Positions 54,943-64,000 of a stretch of 64,000 nucleotides of DNA are shown here, one piece after another. Every line of letters starts with the position of its first letter. Position 1 is the first letter of the stretch. The translations under genes were made by a program, and so were the position numbers. This DNA comes from Phocaeicola barnesiae DSM 18169 = JCM 13652 (GTDB lineage Bacteria > Bacteroidota > Bacteroidia > Bacteroidales > Bacteroidaceae), in assembly GCF_000374585.1 (NCBI RefSeq), contig NZ_KB894643.1, forward strand, positions 336,773-400,772, read 5' to 3'. The notes under the pieces were generated by a model. That model saw only the letters and a program-made list of their open reading frames with translations. It ran no database searches and was not told the DNA's origin.

Positions 54943-56607
54943 ATGAAACGCACTGCTTTTTTCATCTTATTCGCATGCTGCTGGGTCTCGATTTTCTCCC
55001 AAACCCCCGACACCGGCACTCTGCTCCGACAATTGTCGGATTCATTGAACTATTGTATCAAACACAGACAAGAATATATAAATAAGAAGGAAACCCGCAT
55101 AAGAACCATCAAACACCGGTTGACAAACAAGCCACAAGACGACTGGCAACGATACGAAATATACGACCAGCTCTCCAAAGAATATCAGAAATTCAATGTC
55201 GATTCGGCAATCCATTATGCGGAGAAGAAACTAGAATTATCAACTCTCCATCACAAGTCTACGGAACTCACCAGGTCTAAAATAGACCTTTCATTGCTTT
55301 GTTCCATGAGAGGCAGGTATCTGGAAGCTGAAAAAATCCTGCAAAGCATCAACAGCAGTTCACTGGACAAGAATCTCCGCGCCGAATACTATAGCGCCTA
55401 CCACCAGTTCTGGGAGTATTATTCCATTTCCTCCCGAGACAACGCCTACGCTAAAAAACAATTTGCACTGTATGATGACTCACTCATCCATGTCATGGAT
55501 CACTCCAGCATATCCTATAAGATATTACAGGCAAATATTGCAGGAAACAAAAAACAATACCTTGAAGCCGAAAAGAAATTCAAAGAGCTGTTGGCCGATG
55601 AAGAAATTGGAAGTGCCCATTATGCCATGATAACCTGTGGGCTTGCCTTCAATTACATGACCCTGAACCAGCCGGATCAGGCTCAAATTTATTTCACCTT
55701 ATCGGCCATTACAGATTTACGCAATGCCACCAGAGAAAACATGTCATTACAGATTCTGGCGATGATGGAGTTTCAGAACAAGAATCTGGAACTGGCCTCC
55801 ACCTATGCGCAAATAGCCGTAGAAGATGCCGTAGCTTCAGGCATCCATTTCCGTACTTCGCAGATTTATCAATTCTATACAGACCTGAATGCCCAGTACA
55901 AACAAGAAGAAACCAAACAGAAAGCCAAATTGCGAACGAGTCTGATTGTCATCAGCTGTATCTCCTTCTGCTTGATTCTACTGGCTATTTATATTGTTCT
56001 ACAGATACGGAGAATCTCCCGCATCAAGGAAACGCTTTCTCAGAGCAACGAACAGTTGAGGGAATTAAACAACCGGCTGAACCTGATGAATGAAGAACTG
56101 AACCACAAAAACGAAGAGTTGCATGAGATTGGAAACATCAAAGAAAAATACATTGCCCAGTTCTTCGATTTATGTTCCAGTTACATCAGTAAAATGGAGA
56201 ACTACCAGAACCAACTCTATAAACTGGCCATCAATCACCACTATGAAATGCTGGTCAAACGATTGAAGTCGACCAGCCAGATTGATGAAGAGCTGGAAGC
56301 TCTCTATAAACATTTCGACAGTATTTTCTTAAGTTTGTATCCTACCTTCATAGAGGAGTTCAATGCGTTGCTGAGCGAAAACGAGAAAATCACACTTAAA
56401 TCAGAACACCTGTTGAACAAGGAGCTACGCATCTATGCGTTACTCCGGCTAGGATTGGTCGATAGCAATAAGATGGCAAGTTTTCTGCGGTGCTCCATCA
56501 GTACCATCTACAACTATCGTACAAAGATGAGAAACAAATCCAGAATCGAAAGGGATGATTTTGAAAATCAAGTCATGCAAATAGGAAAAGCAGACACCCA
56601 CAAATAA
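54943..56607 (+). CDS. TPR / DUF6377-type membrane-bound regulator
   Basis: 554-aa protein. Signal peptide (to about residue 19), TPR-like helices at about 60-310 (LSKEYQKFNVDSAIHYAEK and similar), one transmembrane helix at 332-354, coiled coil at about 360-402, and a cytosolic C-terminal half. The last ~50 residues contain an HTH-like segment SNKMASFLRCSISTIYNYRTKMRNKS. This layout is that of Bacteroidetes regulators with a periplasmic TPR sensor and a DUF6377 output. It faces the Tat/SusCD operon across 412 nt and is its likely regulator. A sensing signal is not evident. Confidence 0.78.
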   Translation: MKRTAFFILFACCWVSIFSQTPDTGTLLRQLSDSLNYCIKHRQEYINKKETRIRTIKHRLTNKPQDDWQRYEIYDQLSKEYQKFNVDSAIHYAEKKLELSTLHHKSTELTRSKIDLSLLCSMRGRYLEAEKILQSINSSSLDKNLRAEYYSAYHQFWEYYSISSRDNAYAKKQFALYDDSLIHVMDHSSISYKILQANIAGNKKQYLEAEKKFKELLADEEIGSAHYAMITCGLAFNYMTLNQPDQAQIYFTLSAITDLRNATRENMSLQILAMMEFQNKNLELASTYAQIAVEDAVASGIHFRTSQIYQFYTDLNAQYKQEETKQKAKLRTSLIVISCISFCLILLAIYIVLQIRRISRIKETLSQSNEQLRELNNRLNLMNEELNHKNEELHEIGNIKEKYIAQFFDLCSSYISKMENYQNQLYKLAINHHYEMLVKRLKSTSQIDEELEALYKHFDSIFLSLYPTFIEEFNALLSENEKITLKSEHLLNKELRIYALLRLGLVDSNKMASFLRCSISTIYNYRTKMRNKSRIERDDFENQVMQIGKADTHK

Positions 56608-56613
56608 AAAAAA

Positions 56614-56640
56614 GCGAAGCAGGACTTGCTTCGCCTTTCT
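56614..56640. terminator. Terminator between the regulator and ffh
   Basis: GCGAAGCA (56614-56621) / TGCTTCGC (56627-56634) with a 5-nt loop, preceded by an A-run and followed by CTTTCT. Confidence 0.8.
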
Positions 56641-56660
56641 ATTGAAACATATCGCTTCAC

Positions 56661-57986
56661 TTATTTCTTTTTCATCTTCTGCATCATACCGGCCATTTTG
56701 CTGCCCGTCACCATCTTCATCATCTTACGAGTCTGGTCGAACTGCTTCAGCAGGCGGTTCACTTCCTGAATGCTGGTACCACTACCTTTGGCGATACGGG
56801 TACGGCGGCTTCCGTTCAGAATTTCCGGATGCGTACGTTCCTGCGGAGTCATGGAGTAGATGATGGCCTCGATACTCTTGAACGCATTGTCGTCGATATC
56901 GATATCCTTGATAGCCTTTCCTACGCCCGGAATCATGGAAGCCAGTTCCTTCAGGTTACCCATCTTCTTGATCTGATGAATCTGGGTCAGGAAATCGTTG
57001 AAATCGAACTGGTTCTTCTGGATTTTCTTCTGCAGACGTTTGGCTTCTTCTTCATCGTATTGTTCCTGGGCACGTTCTACCAATGAAACGATATCACCCA
57101 TACCCAAGATACGGTCGGCCATACGTGCCGGATGGAACTGGTCAACAGCATCCAGCTTCTCGCCGGTACCCACGAACTTGATAGGCTTGTTCACCACGGT
57201 ACGGATAGACAAGGCGGCACCACCACGGGTATCACCATCCAACTTGGTCAGTACGACACCGTTGAAATCCAGACGTTCGTTGAACTCACGGGCGGTATTC
57301 ACGGCATCCTGACCGGTCATGGCATCTACAACAAACAATGTTTCATCCGGATTGATGGCGTTCTTGATGGCCTCGATTTCATTCATCATCTGCTCATCGA
57401 TGGCCAGACGACCGGCGGTATCGACAATCACCAGGTCATATCCTTTTGCCTTGGCTTCCTGGATGGCATGCAGAGCAATCTGAACAGGATCCTTACTATC
57501 CAGCTCACAATAAACAGGTACCTCCACCTGCTGACCCAACACCTTCAGCTGTTCGATAGCGGCCGGACGGTATACGTCACAAGCTACCAGCAACGGCTTG
57601 CGGTTCTTCTTGGTCTTGAGCATACGGGCCAGCTTACCGGAGAACGTAGTCTTACCGGAACCCTGCAGACCGGACATCAGGATAACGGCCGGACGGTTCT
57701 TCAACTCGATTTCGGCGGTATCGCCACCCATCAGCTTGGTCAATTCATCGTGTACAATCTTCACCATCAACTGGCTCGGCTTCACCGCCGTAAGTACGTT
57801 CTGTCCCAAGGCCTTCTCCTTTACCGTATCTGTAAAGCTTTTAGCAACTTTATAGTTCACATCGGCATCCAACAGGGCACGACGCACATCTTTCAAGGTC
57901 TCCGCAACATTGATTTCGGTAATCTTACCTTCACCTTTCAATATCTTGAACGACCGTTCTAGTCTTTCACTTAAATTATCGAACAT
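56661..57986 (-). CDS. ffh: Signal recognition particle GTPase
   Basis: 441-aa SRP54 homologue. N domain, then G domain with P-loop GLQGSGKTT at 106-114, DVYRPAA, DTAGR and TKLDGDTRGG. A C-terminal Met-rich M domain ends KMAGMMQKMKKK and binds signal peptides and 4.5S RNA. It directs ribosomes making membrane proteins to FtsY. Sequence and length are normal. Confidence 0.96.
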   Translation of the reverse strand: MFDNLSERLERSFKILKGEGKITEINVAETLKDVRRALLDADVNYKVAKSFTDTVKEKALGQNVLTAVKPSQLMVKIVHDELTKLMGGDTAEIELKNRPAVILMSGLQGSGKTTFSGKLARMLKTKKNRKPLLVACDVYRPAAIEQLKVLGQQVEVPVYCELDSKDPVQIALHAIQEAKAKGYDLVIVDTAGRLAIDEQMMNEIEAIKNAINPDETLFVVDAMTGQDAVNTAREFNERLDFNGVVLTKLDGDTRGGAALSIRTVVNKPIKFVGTGEKLDAVDQFHPARMADRILGMGDIVSLVERAQEQYDEEEAKRLQKKIQKNQFDFNDFLTQIHQIKKMGNLKELASMIPGVGKAIKDIDIDDNAFKSIEAIIYSMTPQERTHPEILNGSRRTRIAKGSGTSIQEVNRLLKQFDQTRKMMKMVTGSKMAGMMQKMKKK

Positions 57987-58047
57987 ATATTTTCAGTTTT
58001 TATTATCAGCTGTTTACCGCGCAACAAGCGCATTTTGAATCAAGGTG

Positions 58048-58077
58048 CAAAATTACAAAAAATTCCTTTCGCTCAAA
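58048..58077 (-). promoter_or_regulatory. Possible promoter of ffh
   Basis: On the minus strand TTTG (58077-58074), an 18-nt spacer, then TAATTTTG (58055-58048). The spacer is one short of consensus and the upstream box overlaps the MATE gene's end. Confidence 0.45.
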
Positions 58078-59398
58078 TCTTTTTATTCTGCCATTTTGCT
58101 TTTTTCAGATAAACAAGGCTGAGCCCCAGCATCAGAACGTAATAAACCAACTCGGTCGTGAAACAGATTTCCACCGGAGCACGGAGTACCATCCCCACCC
58201 CTATGACATAAAGCGCATAGAACACCTGAACCACAATTTCCAGTACCAGAGCAGCCTGAGTATTTCCCGTACCCGAGATACCGTTGAAATAAACAAAGGC
58301 AAACGAAGCCAACAACATGGCTCCACATATCACATAAAGCGAAGGTACCGCCTCGGTCACCAAGGTCGCATCTCCGGTATAGACCGAAAGGACCAGCCGC
58401 CGGAATACCACACAAAGCACCACACAGACCACCATAATCAGGAAAGACATCCGCGCTATCTTATGCAGGAGTTGCAGGACATGGGAGGTTCCTCCTGCCC
58501 CAATCAGATTACTTACCAGAGAATTGGCTGTCGTAGAAAGAGATTGTACCGGAATAAGCATGACCACATACACACTCCGCACAATGTTGGCAATGGCCAG
58601 TTCCCGTTGCCCCAGACGTTCCAATGCCAGAAAGAAAACAAACCAGATAGCCATTGCCAGAAAATATTGTACCATCGTGAATGCCGAAATCCGCAAGATA
58701 CGGAACACCAGCTCCATATCCAACCGTCCGAAATGATTCAACCCATATTTTTTCCGGTCTACCTTATAATAAGTATATAACAGGTAGAAAAGCAAAGAGG
58801 AGGCCTCCGCAATGACAGAAGCCAATGCCGCTCCCCGTACCCCCATTTCCGGAAATCCCCATTCACCGAACACCAGGACATAATCCAGGAAAACATTGAC
58901 CACTGCCATCACTACGGCACTCCAGGTCAAGACTTTCGTCTGCGTAATGCCGATATACAACGCCCGGAACATCACATTCAGGAAAGCGAACAGGAACCCC
59001 CAGATGCGCCAGGTAAAAAACTCATACGTCGCTTCAAAGACAGCATCCGATGAAATCAACACCCGAATCAACGGGCGGGCAGATACATACATCAACACCA
59101 GCAATGCCGCCGCCATCATCAGACTGAAAACAGAACCTTGCCACATGATAGGCCCCACATTCCGGTAGTTCTGCTCCCCGTTTCGCCGGGCTATCAGAAT
59201 CTGAGAACCGATACTGAACCCGAAAGCCACGGTATAGATACAGATATAAAGCAGGCCACCCATCGCCGAAGCGCCTAAGGCCACCTCACCGACATGACCT
59301 AGAAAAGCCGTATCGGTTACATTGATTACATTCTGTGCCAACAGACCCAACAGAATGGGATAAGTCACTTGCCAGATTTCTTTCCGCGAATACATCAT
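58073..59398 (-). CDS. MATE-family efflux transporter
   Basis: 441-aa protein with about twelve transmembrane helices and the internal two-fold repeat of MATE carriers. N-terminal LLAQNVINVTDTAFLGHVGEVALGASAMG is the family's typical first repeat. It would export cationic drugs or metabolites in exchange for Na+ or H+. No partner gene suggests a specific substrate. Confidence 0.88.
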   Translation of the reverse strand: MMYSRKEIWQVTYPILLGLLAQNVINVTDTAFLGHVGEVALGASAMGGLLYICIYTVAFGFSIGSQILIARRNGEQNYRNVGPIMWQGSVFSLMMAAALLVLMYVSARPLIRVLISSDAVFEATYEFFTWRIWGFLFAFLNVMFRALYIGITQTKVLTWSAVVMAVVNVFLDYVLVFGEWGFPEMGVRGAALASVIAEASSLLFYLLYTYYKVDRKKYGLNHFGRLDMELVFRILRISAFTMVQYFLAMAIWFVFFLALERLGQRELAIANIVRSVYVVMLIPVQSLSTTANSLVSNLIGAGGTSHVLQLLHKIARMSFLIMVVCVVLCVVFRRLVLSVYTGDATLVTEAVPSLYVICGAMLLASFAFVYFNGISGTGNTQAALVLEIVVQVFYALYVIGVGMVLRAPVEICFTTELVYYVLMLGLSLVYLKKAKWQNKKI

Positions 59399-59576
59399 AA
59401 AGCATTGTTTTCAGGTTCCAAAGATAAGAAAATCCAGCGAAAAGCCTACTGAAAGTCTCAAAGAAGAATATCCGTTGCCTACGCAATCCGGTTATCTCAA
59501 AGAGAGCCTTAAACACATTGTTTCACTTGAAATTATTCCATTTAAAAGCATCCACTCGAAAATAATTGCACAAACC

Positions 59577-59608
59577 GTTGCTTGATGTGCTATTAAACAT
59601 TAATTTTG
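59577..59608 (+). promoter_or_regulatory. Promoter of the FadL-like gene
   Basis: GTTG (59577-59580), 20-nt spacer, TAATTTTG (59601-59608). One mismatch in the -33 box. Confidence 0.7.
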
Positions 59609-59636
59609 CGGCCATTAACGCTAATTTATGTTTCTA

Positions 59637-60980
59637 ATGAAAAAAAATCTATTGATTGGTGCAGCGTCACTAATCGTTTCAATTCCAACCTTTGCCGGAG
59701 ATTATTTGACCAATACCAACCAGAATGCCGCTTTCCTGCGTATGATAGCCCGTGGAGCTTCCATCGATGTAGACGGTGTCTATAGCAACCCGGCCGGTCT
59801 GGCCTTCCTGCCTGAAGACGGATTTCATCTGTCACTTACCGGACAAAGCGCCTACCAGACCCGCGAAATCCTAGCCACTTCCCCACTCTGGACTTTGGAC
59901 GGAAATACAACCGAACGTTATTATAAAGGTACTGCCTCTGCCCCCATCATCCCGAGTTTCCATGGAGCCTACAAGAAAGACAAATGGGTCATTTCTGCTT
60001 CGTTCGCCATCACCGGAGGAGGTGGAAAGGCCTCGTTCGACAACGGACTTCCGATGTTCGATGCACTAGCTATCGGAGGTATCTATACCAATGCCCAGTT
60101 GACAGGCCTGGTAGGAAAACCCGTAACTCCGGATATGTATGAAATCAATAGTGCCATGGACGGTAAGCAATACATTTACGGTGTACAGCTAGGCGTAAGT
60201 TACCGTTTCAACAACTGGTTAAGTGCCTTTATAGGAGGACGTATGAACTACGTAAAAAGCGGATATGAAGGTTATCTGAAAGCTCAGATGAAAGAAGAAT
60301 TCGGAGGAATGGCTTTAACTAATCTTGAACTGGATTGCGACCAAAGCGGATGGGGACTGACGCCTATCATCGGCCTGGATGCGAAACTGGGACGTTGGAA
60401 CCTGGCGGCCAAGTACGAATTCCAGACCAATCTGAACATCGAAAACAAAACCAACAAACTGGAAGTACCGGTCGGCACTCCGGAAGCGGTCATCAAACCC
60501 TACGCCGACGGTGAACAGACTCCGAGCGACATTCCGGCTTTCCTGAGCGTGGCCGCCGGTTACGAAATCCTGCCTACCCTGCGTGCCTCGGTAGAATACC
60601 ACTTCTTCGACGACAAACGGGCAGGTATGCTCAACGACCGTCAGAAGACTTTGAAGCACGGTACCCACGAATACCTGGCCGGTATCGAATGGGATGTCAT
60701 CAAATACCTGACCATCAGTGGTGGTTTCCAGAAAACCAATTACGGACTGAGTGACGACTTCCAGACCGATACCAGCTTCTATTGCAGTTCCTACTCCCTG
60801 GGATTCGGAGCCAGAGCTCGTCTGAATGATGCCCTGAGCCTGGACATCGCCTATTTCTGGACTACCTACGACGACTATACCAAGACATCTGCCAACTACA
60901 ACGGAACCGGTATGCCGGGTACCGATGTCTATAGCCGTACCAACAAGGTCTTCGGCTTGAGTCTGAACTATCATTTCTAA
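59637..60980 (+). CDS. OmpP1/FadL-family outer-membrane transporter
   Basis: 447-aa protein from the ATG at 59637 (an in-frame ATG at 59628 adds three residues). A signal peptide ends near TFAGD. The N-terminal plug-like segment ASIDVDGVYSNPAGLAFL is the OmpP1/FadL hallmark (the N-P-A-G-L region), and the rest alternates barrel strands to a final NYHF. Such channels pass long-chain fatty acids or other hydrophobic compounds across the outer membrane. Confidence 0.9.
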   Translation: MKKNLLIGAASLIVSIPTFAGDYLTNTNQNAAFLRMIARGASIDVDGVYSNPAGLAFLPEDGFHLSLTGQSAYQTREILATSPLWTLDGNTTERYYKGTASAPIIPSFHGAYKKDKWVISASFAITGGGGKASFDNGLPMFDALAIGGIYTNAQLTGLVGKPVTPDMYEINSAMDGKQYIYGVQLGVSYRFNNWLSAFIGGRMNYVKSGYEGYLKAQMKEEFGGMALTNLELDCDQSGWGLTPIIGLDAKLGRWNLAAKYEFQTNLNIENKTNKLEVPVGTPEAVIKPYADGEQTPSDIPAFLSVAAGYEILPTLRASVEYHFFDDKRAGMLNDRQKTLKHGTHEYLAGIEWDVIKYLTISGGFQKTNYGLSDDFQTDTSFYCSSYSLGFGARARLNDALSLDIAYFWTTYDDYTKTSANYNGTGMPGTDVYSRTNKVFGLSLNYHF

Positions 60981-61002
60981 ATAATTTATCTGATAAATTG
61001 TC

Positions 61003-61044
61003 GGCCATCTGTCTTTTTTCACCATAGACAGATGGCCTTTTTTT
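61003..61044 (+). terminator. Terminator of the FadL-like gene
   Basis: GGCCATCTGTC (61003-61013) and GACAGATGGCC (61027-61037) pair perfectly, followed by seven T. Confidence 0.95.
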
Positions 61045-61127
61045 GCTTCCGGTCACTGATATTCAGATAAAATAACACATCACACGAAAATAATTTCTTC
61101 AAAGTCACGCCTGTTACATTTTTTTCT

Positions 61128-61135
61128 TAACTTTG
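61128..61135 (+). promoter_or_regulatory. -7 box for pgk
   Basis: TAACTTTG matches TAnnTTTG, 52 nt before the start codon. No TTTG at the right upstream distance. Confidence 0.4.
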
Positions 61136-61186
61136 CAGTGCTATCAAATATCCGATTAAAAACACTTTAATAAAAATATTGAGATT

Positions 61187-62443
61187 ATGATGACAATTGA
61201 CAAATTCAACTTTGCCGGTAAGAAGGCAATCGTTCGTGTAGACTTCAATGTTCCTTTGAACGAAGAAGGCAAAATTACAGATGATACTCGTATCCGTGGT
61301 GCTCTGCCTACTTTGAAAAAAATCTTGGCAGACGGTGGTGCATTGATTATCATGTCACACATGGGTAAGCCAAAAGGTAAAGTAAACGCTAAATATTCTT
61401 TGAGCCAGATTGTTGACGCTGTTGCTGCTGCTCTGGGTACTCCGGTTAAGTTTGCTCCGGACTGCGCCAAAGCTCAGGAAGCTGCTGCTGCCTTGAAACC
61501 GGGTGAAGTTCTGTTGCTGGAAAACCTCCGTTTCTATCCGGAAGAAGAAGGCAAACCGGTAGGTATCGAAAAAGAAGATCCTGCTTACGAAGATGCAAAG
61601 AAAGCAATGAAGGCTTCTCAGAAAGAATTTGCCAAAACATTGGCTTCATACGCTGACTGCTACGTAATGGATGCATTCGGTACCGCTCACCGTAAACACG
61701 CTTCTACAGCTGTTATCGCTGACTACTTCGACGCTGACCACAAGATGTTGGGTTACCTGATGGAAAAAGAAGTACAGGCTGTTGACAACGTATTGAAAGA
61801 CATCAAACGTCCGTTCACTGCTATCATGGGTGGTTCTAAAGTATCTACTAAGATCGGTATCATCGAAAACCTGATGGATAAGGTTGATAACCTGATTCTG
61901 TGTGGTGGTATGGCATTCACATTCGCTAAAGCTCAGGGCGGTAAAATCGGTAACTCACTGGTAGAAGATGACAAACTTCAGTTGGCTCTTGACATCATCG
62001 CTAAAGCTAAAGCTAAAGGTGTAAACCTGGTATTGGGTTGCGACTGCGTTGCTGCTGACAAGTTCGCTAACGATGCCAACACTCAGGTTTGCGACGACAA
62101 GAACATTCCTGACGGATGGATGGGTCTGGATGCAGGTCCTAAGACTCAAGAAGAATTCAAGGCTGCCATCAAGGGTGCCAAGACTATCCTGTGGAACGGT
62201 CCTGCCGGTGTATTCGAATTCGACAACTTCGCAGGTGGTTCTAAAGCAATCGCTGAAGCAATCGCTGAAGCTACTAAAGAAGGTGCCTTCTCTCTGATCG
62301 GTGGTGGTGATTCTGTAGCTTGTATCAACAAGTTCGGTATGGCTGACCAGGTATCTTACATCTCTACAGGTGGTGGTGCTTTGCTGGAAGCTATCGAAGG
62401 AAAGATCCTGCCGGGTATCGCAGCTATCCGTGGCGACAAATAA
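61187..62443 (+). CDS. pgk: Phosphoglycerate kinase
   Basis: 418-aa glycolytic enzyme (417 if the second ATG is used). Substrate loop [19 protein letters not shown] near the N-terminus, SHMGKPKG, the GGSKVSTKI hinge, and the [13 protein letters not shown] nucleotide motif near the C-terminus. Codon choice differs from the surroundings: it is rich in GCT, GGT and other T-ending codons, as expected for a very highly expressed gene. It is terminated by a strong hairpin. Confidence 0.97.
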   Translation: MMTIDKFNFAGKKAIVRVDFNVPLNEEGKITDDTRIRGALPTLKKILADGGALIIMSHMGKPKGKVNAKYSLSQIVDAVAAALGTPVKFAPDCAKAQEAAAALKPGEVLLLENLRFYPEEEGKPVGIEKEDPAYEDAKKAMKASQKEFAKTLASYADCYVMDAFGTAHRKHASTAVIADYFDADHKMLGYLMEKEVQAVDNVLKDIKRPFTAIMGGSKVSTKIGIIENLMDKVDNLILCGGMAFTFAKAQGGKIGNSLVEDDKLQLALDIIAKAKAKGVNLVLGCDCVAADKFANDANTQVCDDKNIPDGWMGLDAGPKTQEEFKAAIKGAKTILWNGPAGVFEFDNFAGGSKAIAEAIAEATKEGAFSLIGGGDSVACINKFGMADQVSYISTGGGALLEAIEGKILPGIAAIRGDK

Positions 62444-62472
62444 GCATGAACAAATCATTCATAGCATAAATG

Positions 62473-62499
62473 AAAAAGGAGGCGAATGCCTCCTTTTTT
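62473..62499 (+). terminator. Terminator of pgk
   Basis: AAAAAGGAGGC / GCCTCCTTTTTT around GAAT: an 11-bp stem with a T-run. Confidence 0.95.
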
Positions 62500-62553
62500 A
62501 TTTTATCCGCTCCTGCCACCATCTGTTACTCATCGATAAAAAGCGATTTACAC

Positions 62554-62584
62554 GTTGGATAAATACATTAAATTATTATCTTTG
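62554..62584 (+). promoter_or_regulatory. Promoter of the Rpn-type nuclease gene
   Basis: GTTG (62554-62557), 19-nt spacer, TATCTTTG (62577-62584), 27 nt before the ATG. Confidence 0.7.
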
Positions 62585-62611
62585 TGAAAATACAACTTAT
62601 TCCTTACACTT

Positions 62612-63565
62612 ATGAACGGCAGAGACCTGAAAGACAGATACATCAACCCTTATACCGACTTCGGTTTCAAGAAGCTTTTCGGTACGGAAATAAATAAGGA
62701 ACTCCTTATCAGTTTCATCAATAGCCTGTTGCACGGGAAAGAGGTCATCACAAACCTGACTTACCTCAATACTGAACACCTGGGCACCAGCGAAGCTGAC
62801 CGCAAAGCGGTGTTCGATGTCTATTGCGAAAACGAGAAGGGTGAAAAGATATTGGTGGAAATGCAACGTGGCCTGCAACAATATTTCAAGGACCGCAGCA
62901 TCTATTACGCCACCTTCCCTATCCGTGAACAGGCTCAGCGCGGAGACTGGGACTACCAGTTGAAAGGTATCTACATCATCGGTATTCTGAACTTCACTTT
63001 CGACGAGAAGGATGACAACTATTTTCACCACGAAGTCCAACTACTGGATAACCATACCAAAGAAGTCTTCTACGACAAACTGACCTTCATCTACCTGGAA
63101 ATGCCCAAATTCAACAAAACCGAAGACGAACTTCATACTATGTTCGAGAAATGGCTCTTCGTCCTCCGGAACCTGTCACGCCTGATGGAGCGCCCCAAGG
63201 CCTTGCAGGAACGTGTCTTTACCCGTCTTTTCGAAGCCGCTGAAATCGCCAAGTTCACGAAAGTGGAATACGAAGCCTACGAGGACAGCCTGAAGGCTTA
63301 CCGTGATTGGAAAAATATGATTGATACGGCCATGATGATTGCCAAGAAAGAAGGTCATGAAGAAGGTCGTCAAGAAGGACGAGAAATCGGTCGGAAAGAA
63401 GGTCGGAAAGAAGGTTTGAAAGAAGGTCGGGAAGAAGGTCTGAAAGAAGGTCTGAAAGAGAAAGCCATCGAAACTGCACGGCGGATGAAAACCAAAGGCT
63501 ACCCTATCGAAGAAATCATGCTCCTCACCGACTTGTCGGAAGAAGAGATAACCCAGCTACTATAA
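62612..63565 (+). CDS. Rpn-family PD-(D/E)XK nuclease / transposase-like protein
   Basis: 317-aa protein of the PDDEXK_2 (Rpn/YhgA-like) family. The N-terminus YINPYTDFGFKKLFG is the family start. The catalytic core is Asp69, then Glu83-x-Gln85 (VFDVYC...ILVEMQ). A C-terminal stretch at about residues 247-287 repeats E-G-x-x units (EEGRQEGREIGRKEGRKEG...), built from near-identical 12-nt units that can expand or shrink. Members act as recombination-promoting nucleases with very variable C-termini. No inverted repeats typical of an insertion sequence flank it. Confidence 0.88.
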   Translation: MNGRDLKDRYINPYTDFGFKKLFGTEINKELLISFINSLLHGKEVITNLTYLNTEHLGTSEADRKAVFDVYCENEKGEKILVEMQRGLQQYFKDRSIYYATFPIREQAQRGDWDYQLKGIYIIGILNFTFDEKDDNYFHHEVQLLDNHTKEVFYDKLTFIYLEMPKFNKTEDELHTMFEKWLFVLRNLSRLMERPKALQERVFTRLFEAAEIAKFTKVEYEAYEDSLKAYRDWKNMIDTAMMIAKKEGHEEGRQEGREIGRKEGRKEGLKEGREEGLKEGLKEKAIETARRMKTKGYPIEEIMLLTDLSEEEITQLL

Positions 63566-63585
63566 TTGATAATCAACTGACCACC

Positions 63586-63614
63586 CCATGAGGATGCACC
63601 GCGCACCCTCATGG
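63586..63614. terminator. Stem-loop after the Rpn-type gene
   Basis: CCATGAGG-TGC / GCA-CCTCATGG pair with a short loop. No T-run follows. Confidence 0.5.
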
Positions 63615-63854
63615 AGCATGATTAGTCATAAGACCAAATGGGTAATTTTTCGACGAGTAGACTCGTATTATACCGACTTTTATGGGAACTGTCCAAGATT
63701 TTGTGTAAATGGAAACAGGATTCAGCTGTAAGTTTGTCCTTATAGGCTCATTCTCTGTATAATTAAAAATGTCAAGTTCTAAATCAAAAATTCATCTTAC
63801 ATAAGAAGAAATTTGACGAACCCTTCTGATTCATATTTCAACTCCACCAGCAAA

Positions 63855-64000
63855 CTATTCCGATACTTCTTTTACTACCAGAGTATGGTTATGGGCATCC
63901 TTCCATTCTGCCAGAAGGGCATACAGTTCCTTGTAATTAGACGGAGTCTGCAACTGACGGCCTACTCGAATCGTGCGGATTACTTTCACACCATCCTGCA
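63855..64000 (-). CDS. 3' end of an unrecognised gene (5' end outside window)
   Basis: Forty-eight codons on the minus strand run from the window edge to a TAG at 63857-63855 and read naturally as the end of a protein (...TIRVGRQLQTPSNYKELYALLAEWKDAHNHTLVVKEVSE). The composition resembles the closing segment of large DUF3857/transglutaminase-like proteins, but this is only an impression. It is too short for a confident family call. Confidence 0.5.
   Translation of the reverse strand, partial: QDGVKVIRTIRVGRQLQTPSNYKELYALLAEWKDAHNHTLVVKEVSE

Overview
The window looks like a chromosomal segment from a gut member of the Bacteroidales, most likely Bacteroidaceae. Evidence: a SusC/SusD pair, hybrid two-component and AraC regulators, S46 dipeptidyl peptidases, many lipoproteins with a C-x-D/E/N-rich start, and repeated use of the Bacteroidetes promoter (TTTG, 19-21 nt, TAnnTTTG) instead of E. 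coli-type boxes. I cannot name a genus from the sequence alone.

Left part (1-8.5 kb). A truncated hybrid two-component regulator is followed by a tight three-gene operon: steroid 5-alpha-reductase-like membrane enzyme, Old-Yellow-Enzyme-type flavin reductase, and short-chain dehydrogenase. This is the 5AR-5BR-3beta-HSDH arrangement linked to iso- and allo-bile acid / 3-keto-steroid metabolism in gut Bacteroidetes. Next comes an AraC regulator apparently co-transcribed with a PCMD-type lipoprotein and a beta-barrel protein, then a convergent lipoprotein.

Middle (9-42.6 kb) is mostly housekeeping: tandem DPP7/DPP11 peptidases, a division protein (FtsB/DivIC-like), dnaX, queuosine genes (queF, queC, a yhhQ transporter with a possible preQ1 riboswitch leader), an orphan HigA, corA, nth, a metallo-beta-lactamase-fold enzyme, murB, pheS, an MFS transporter, two tRNA-His genes, a CapA-like protein, folD, an amidase, an MCE protein, dnaA, a nitroreductase, a class II ribonucleotide reductase, lptD and an HD-domain protein. 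Between them lie several repeats: a 185-bp MITE-like element, a REP-like pair, a 22-bp tandem array and a degenerate ~100-bp direct repeat.

Right part (42.8-64 kb). A NamZ-like exo-muramidase gene is followed by an eight-gene minus-strand operon: tatA, tatC, a cytosolic Gfo/Idh/MocA oxidoreductase, a Tat-exported Gfo/Idh/MocA oxidoreductase, a DUF1080 lipoprotein, an exported TIM-barrel epimerase-like protein, susC and susD. A TPR/DUF6377-type membrane regulator faces it. The set fits the stepwise oxidation / elimination / hydration / reduction route of glycoside cleavage, here fused to its own export machinery and outer-membrane uptake. After it come ffh, a MATE transporter, a FadL-like porin, pgk, an Rpn-type nuclease with a Lys/Glu/Gly repeat tail, and the 3' end of an unrecognised gene.

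The two systems most worth attention are the steroid/bile-acid operon with its altered 5BR cysteine motif and the Tat-linked glycoside-oxidation locus.
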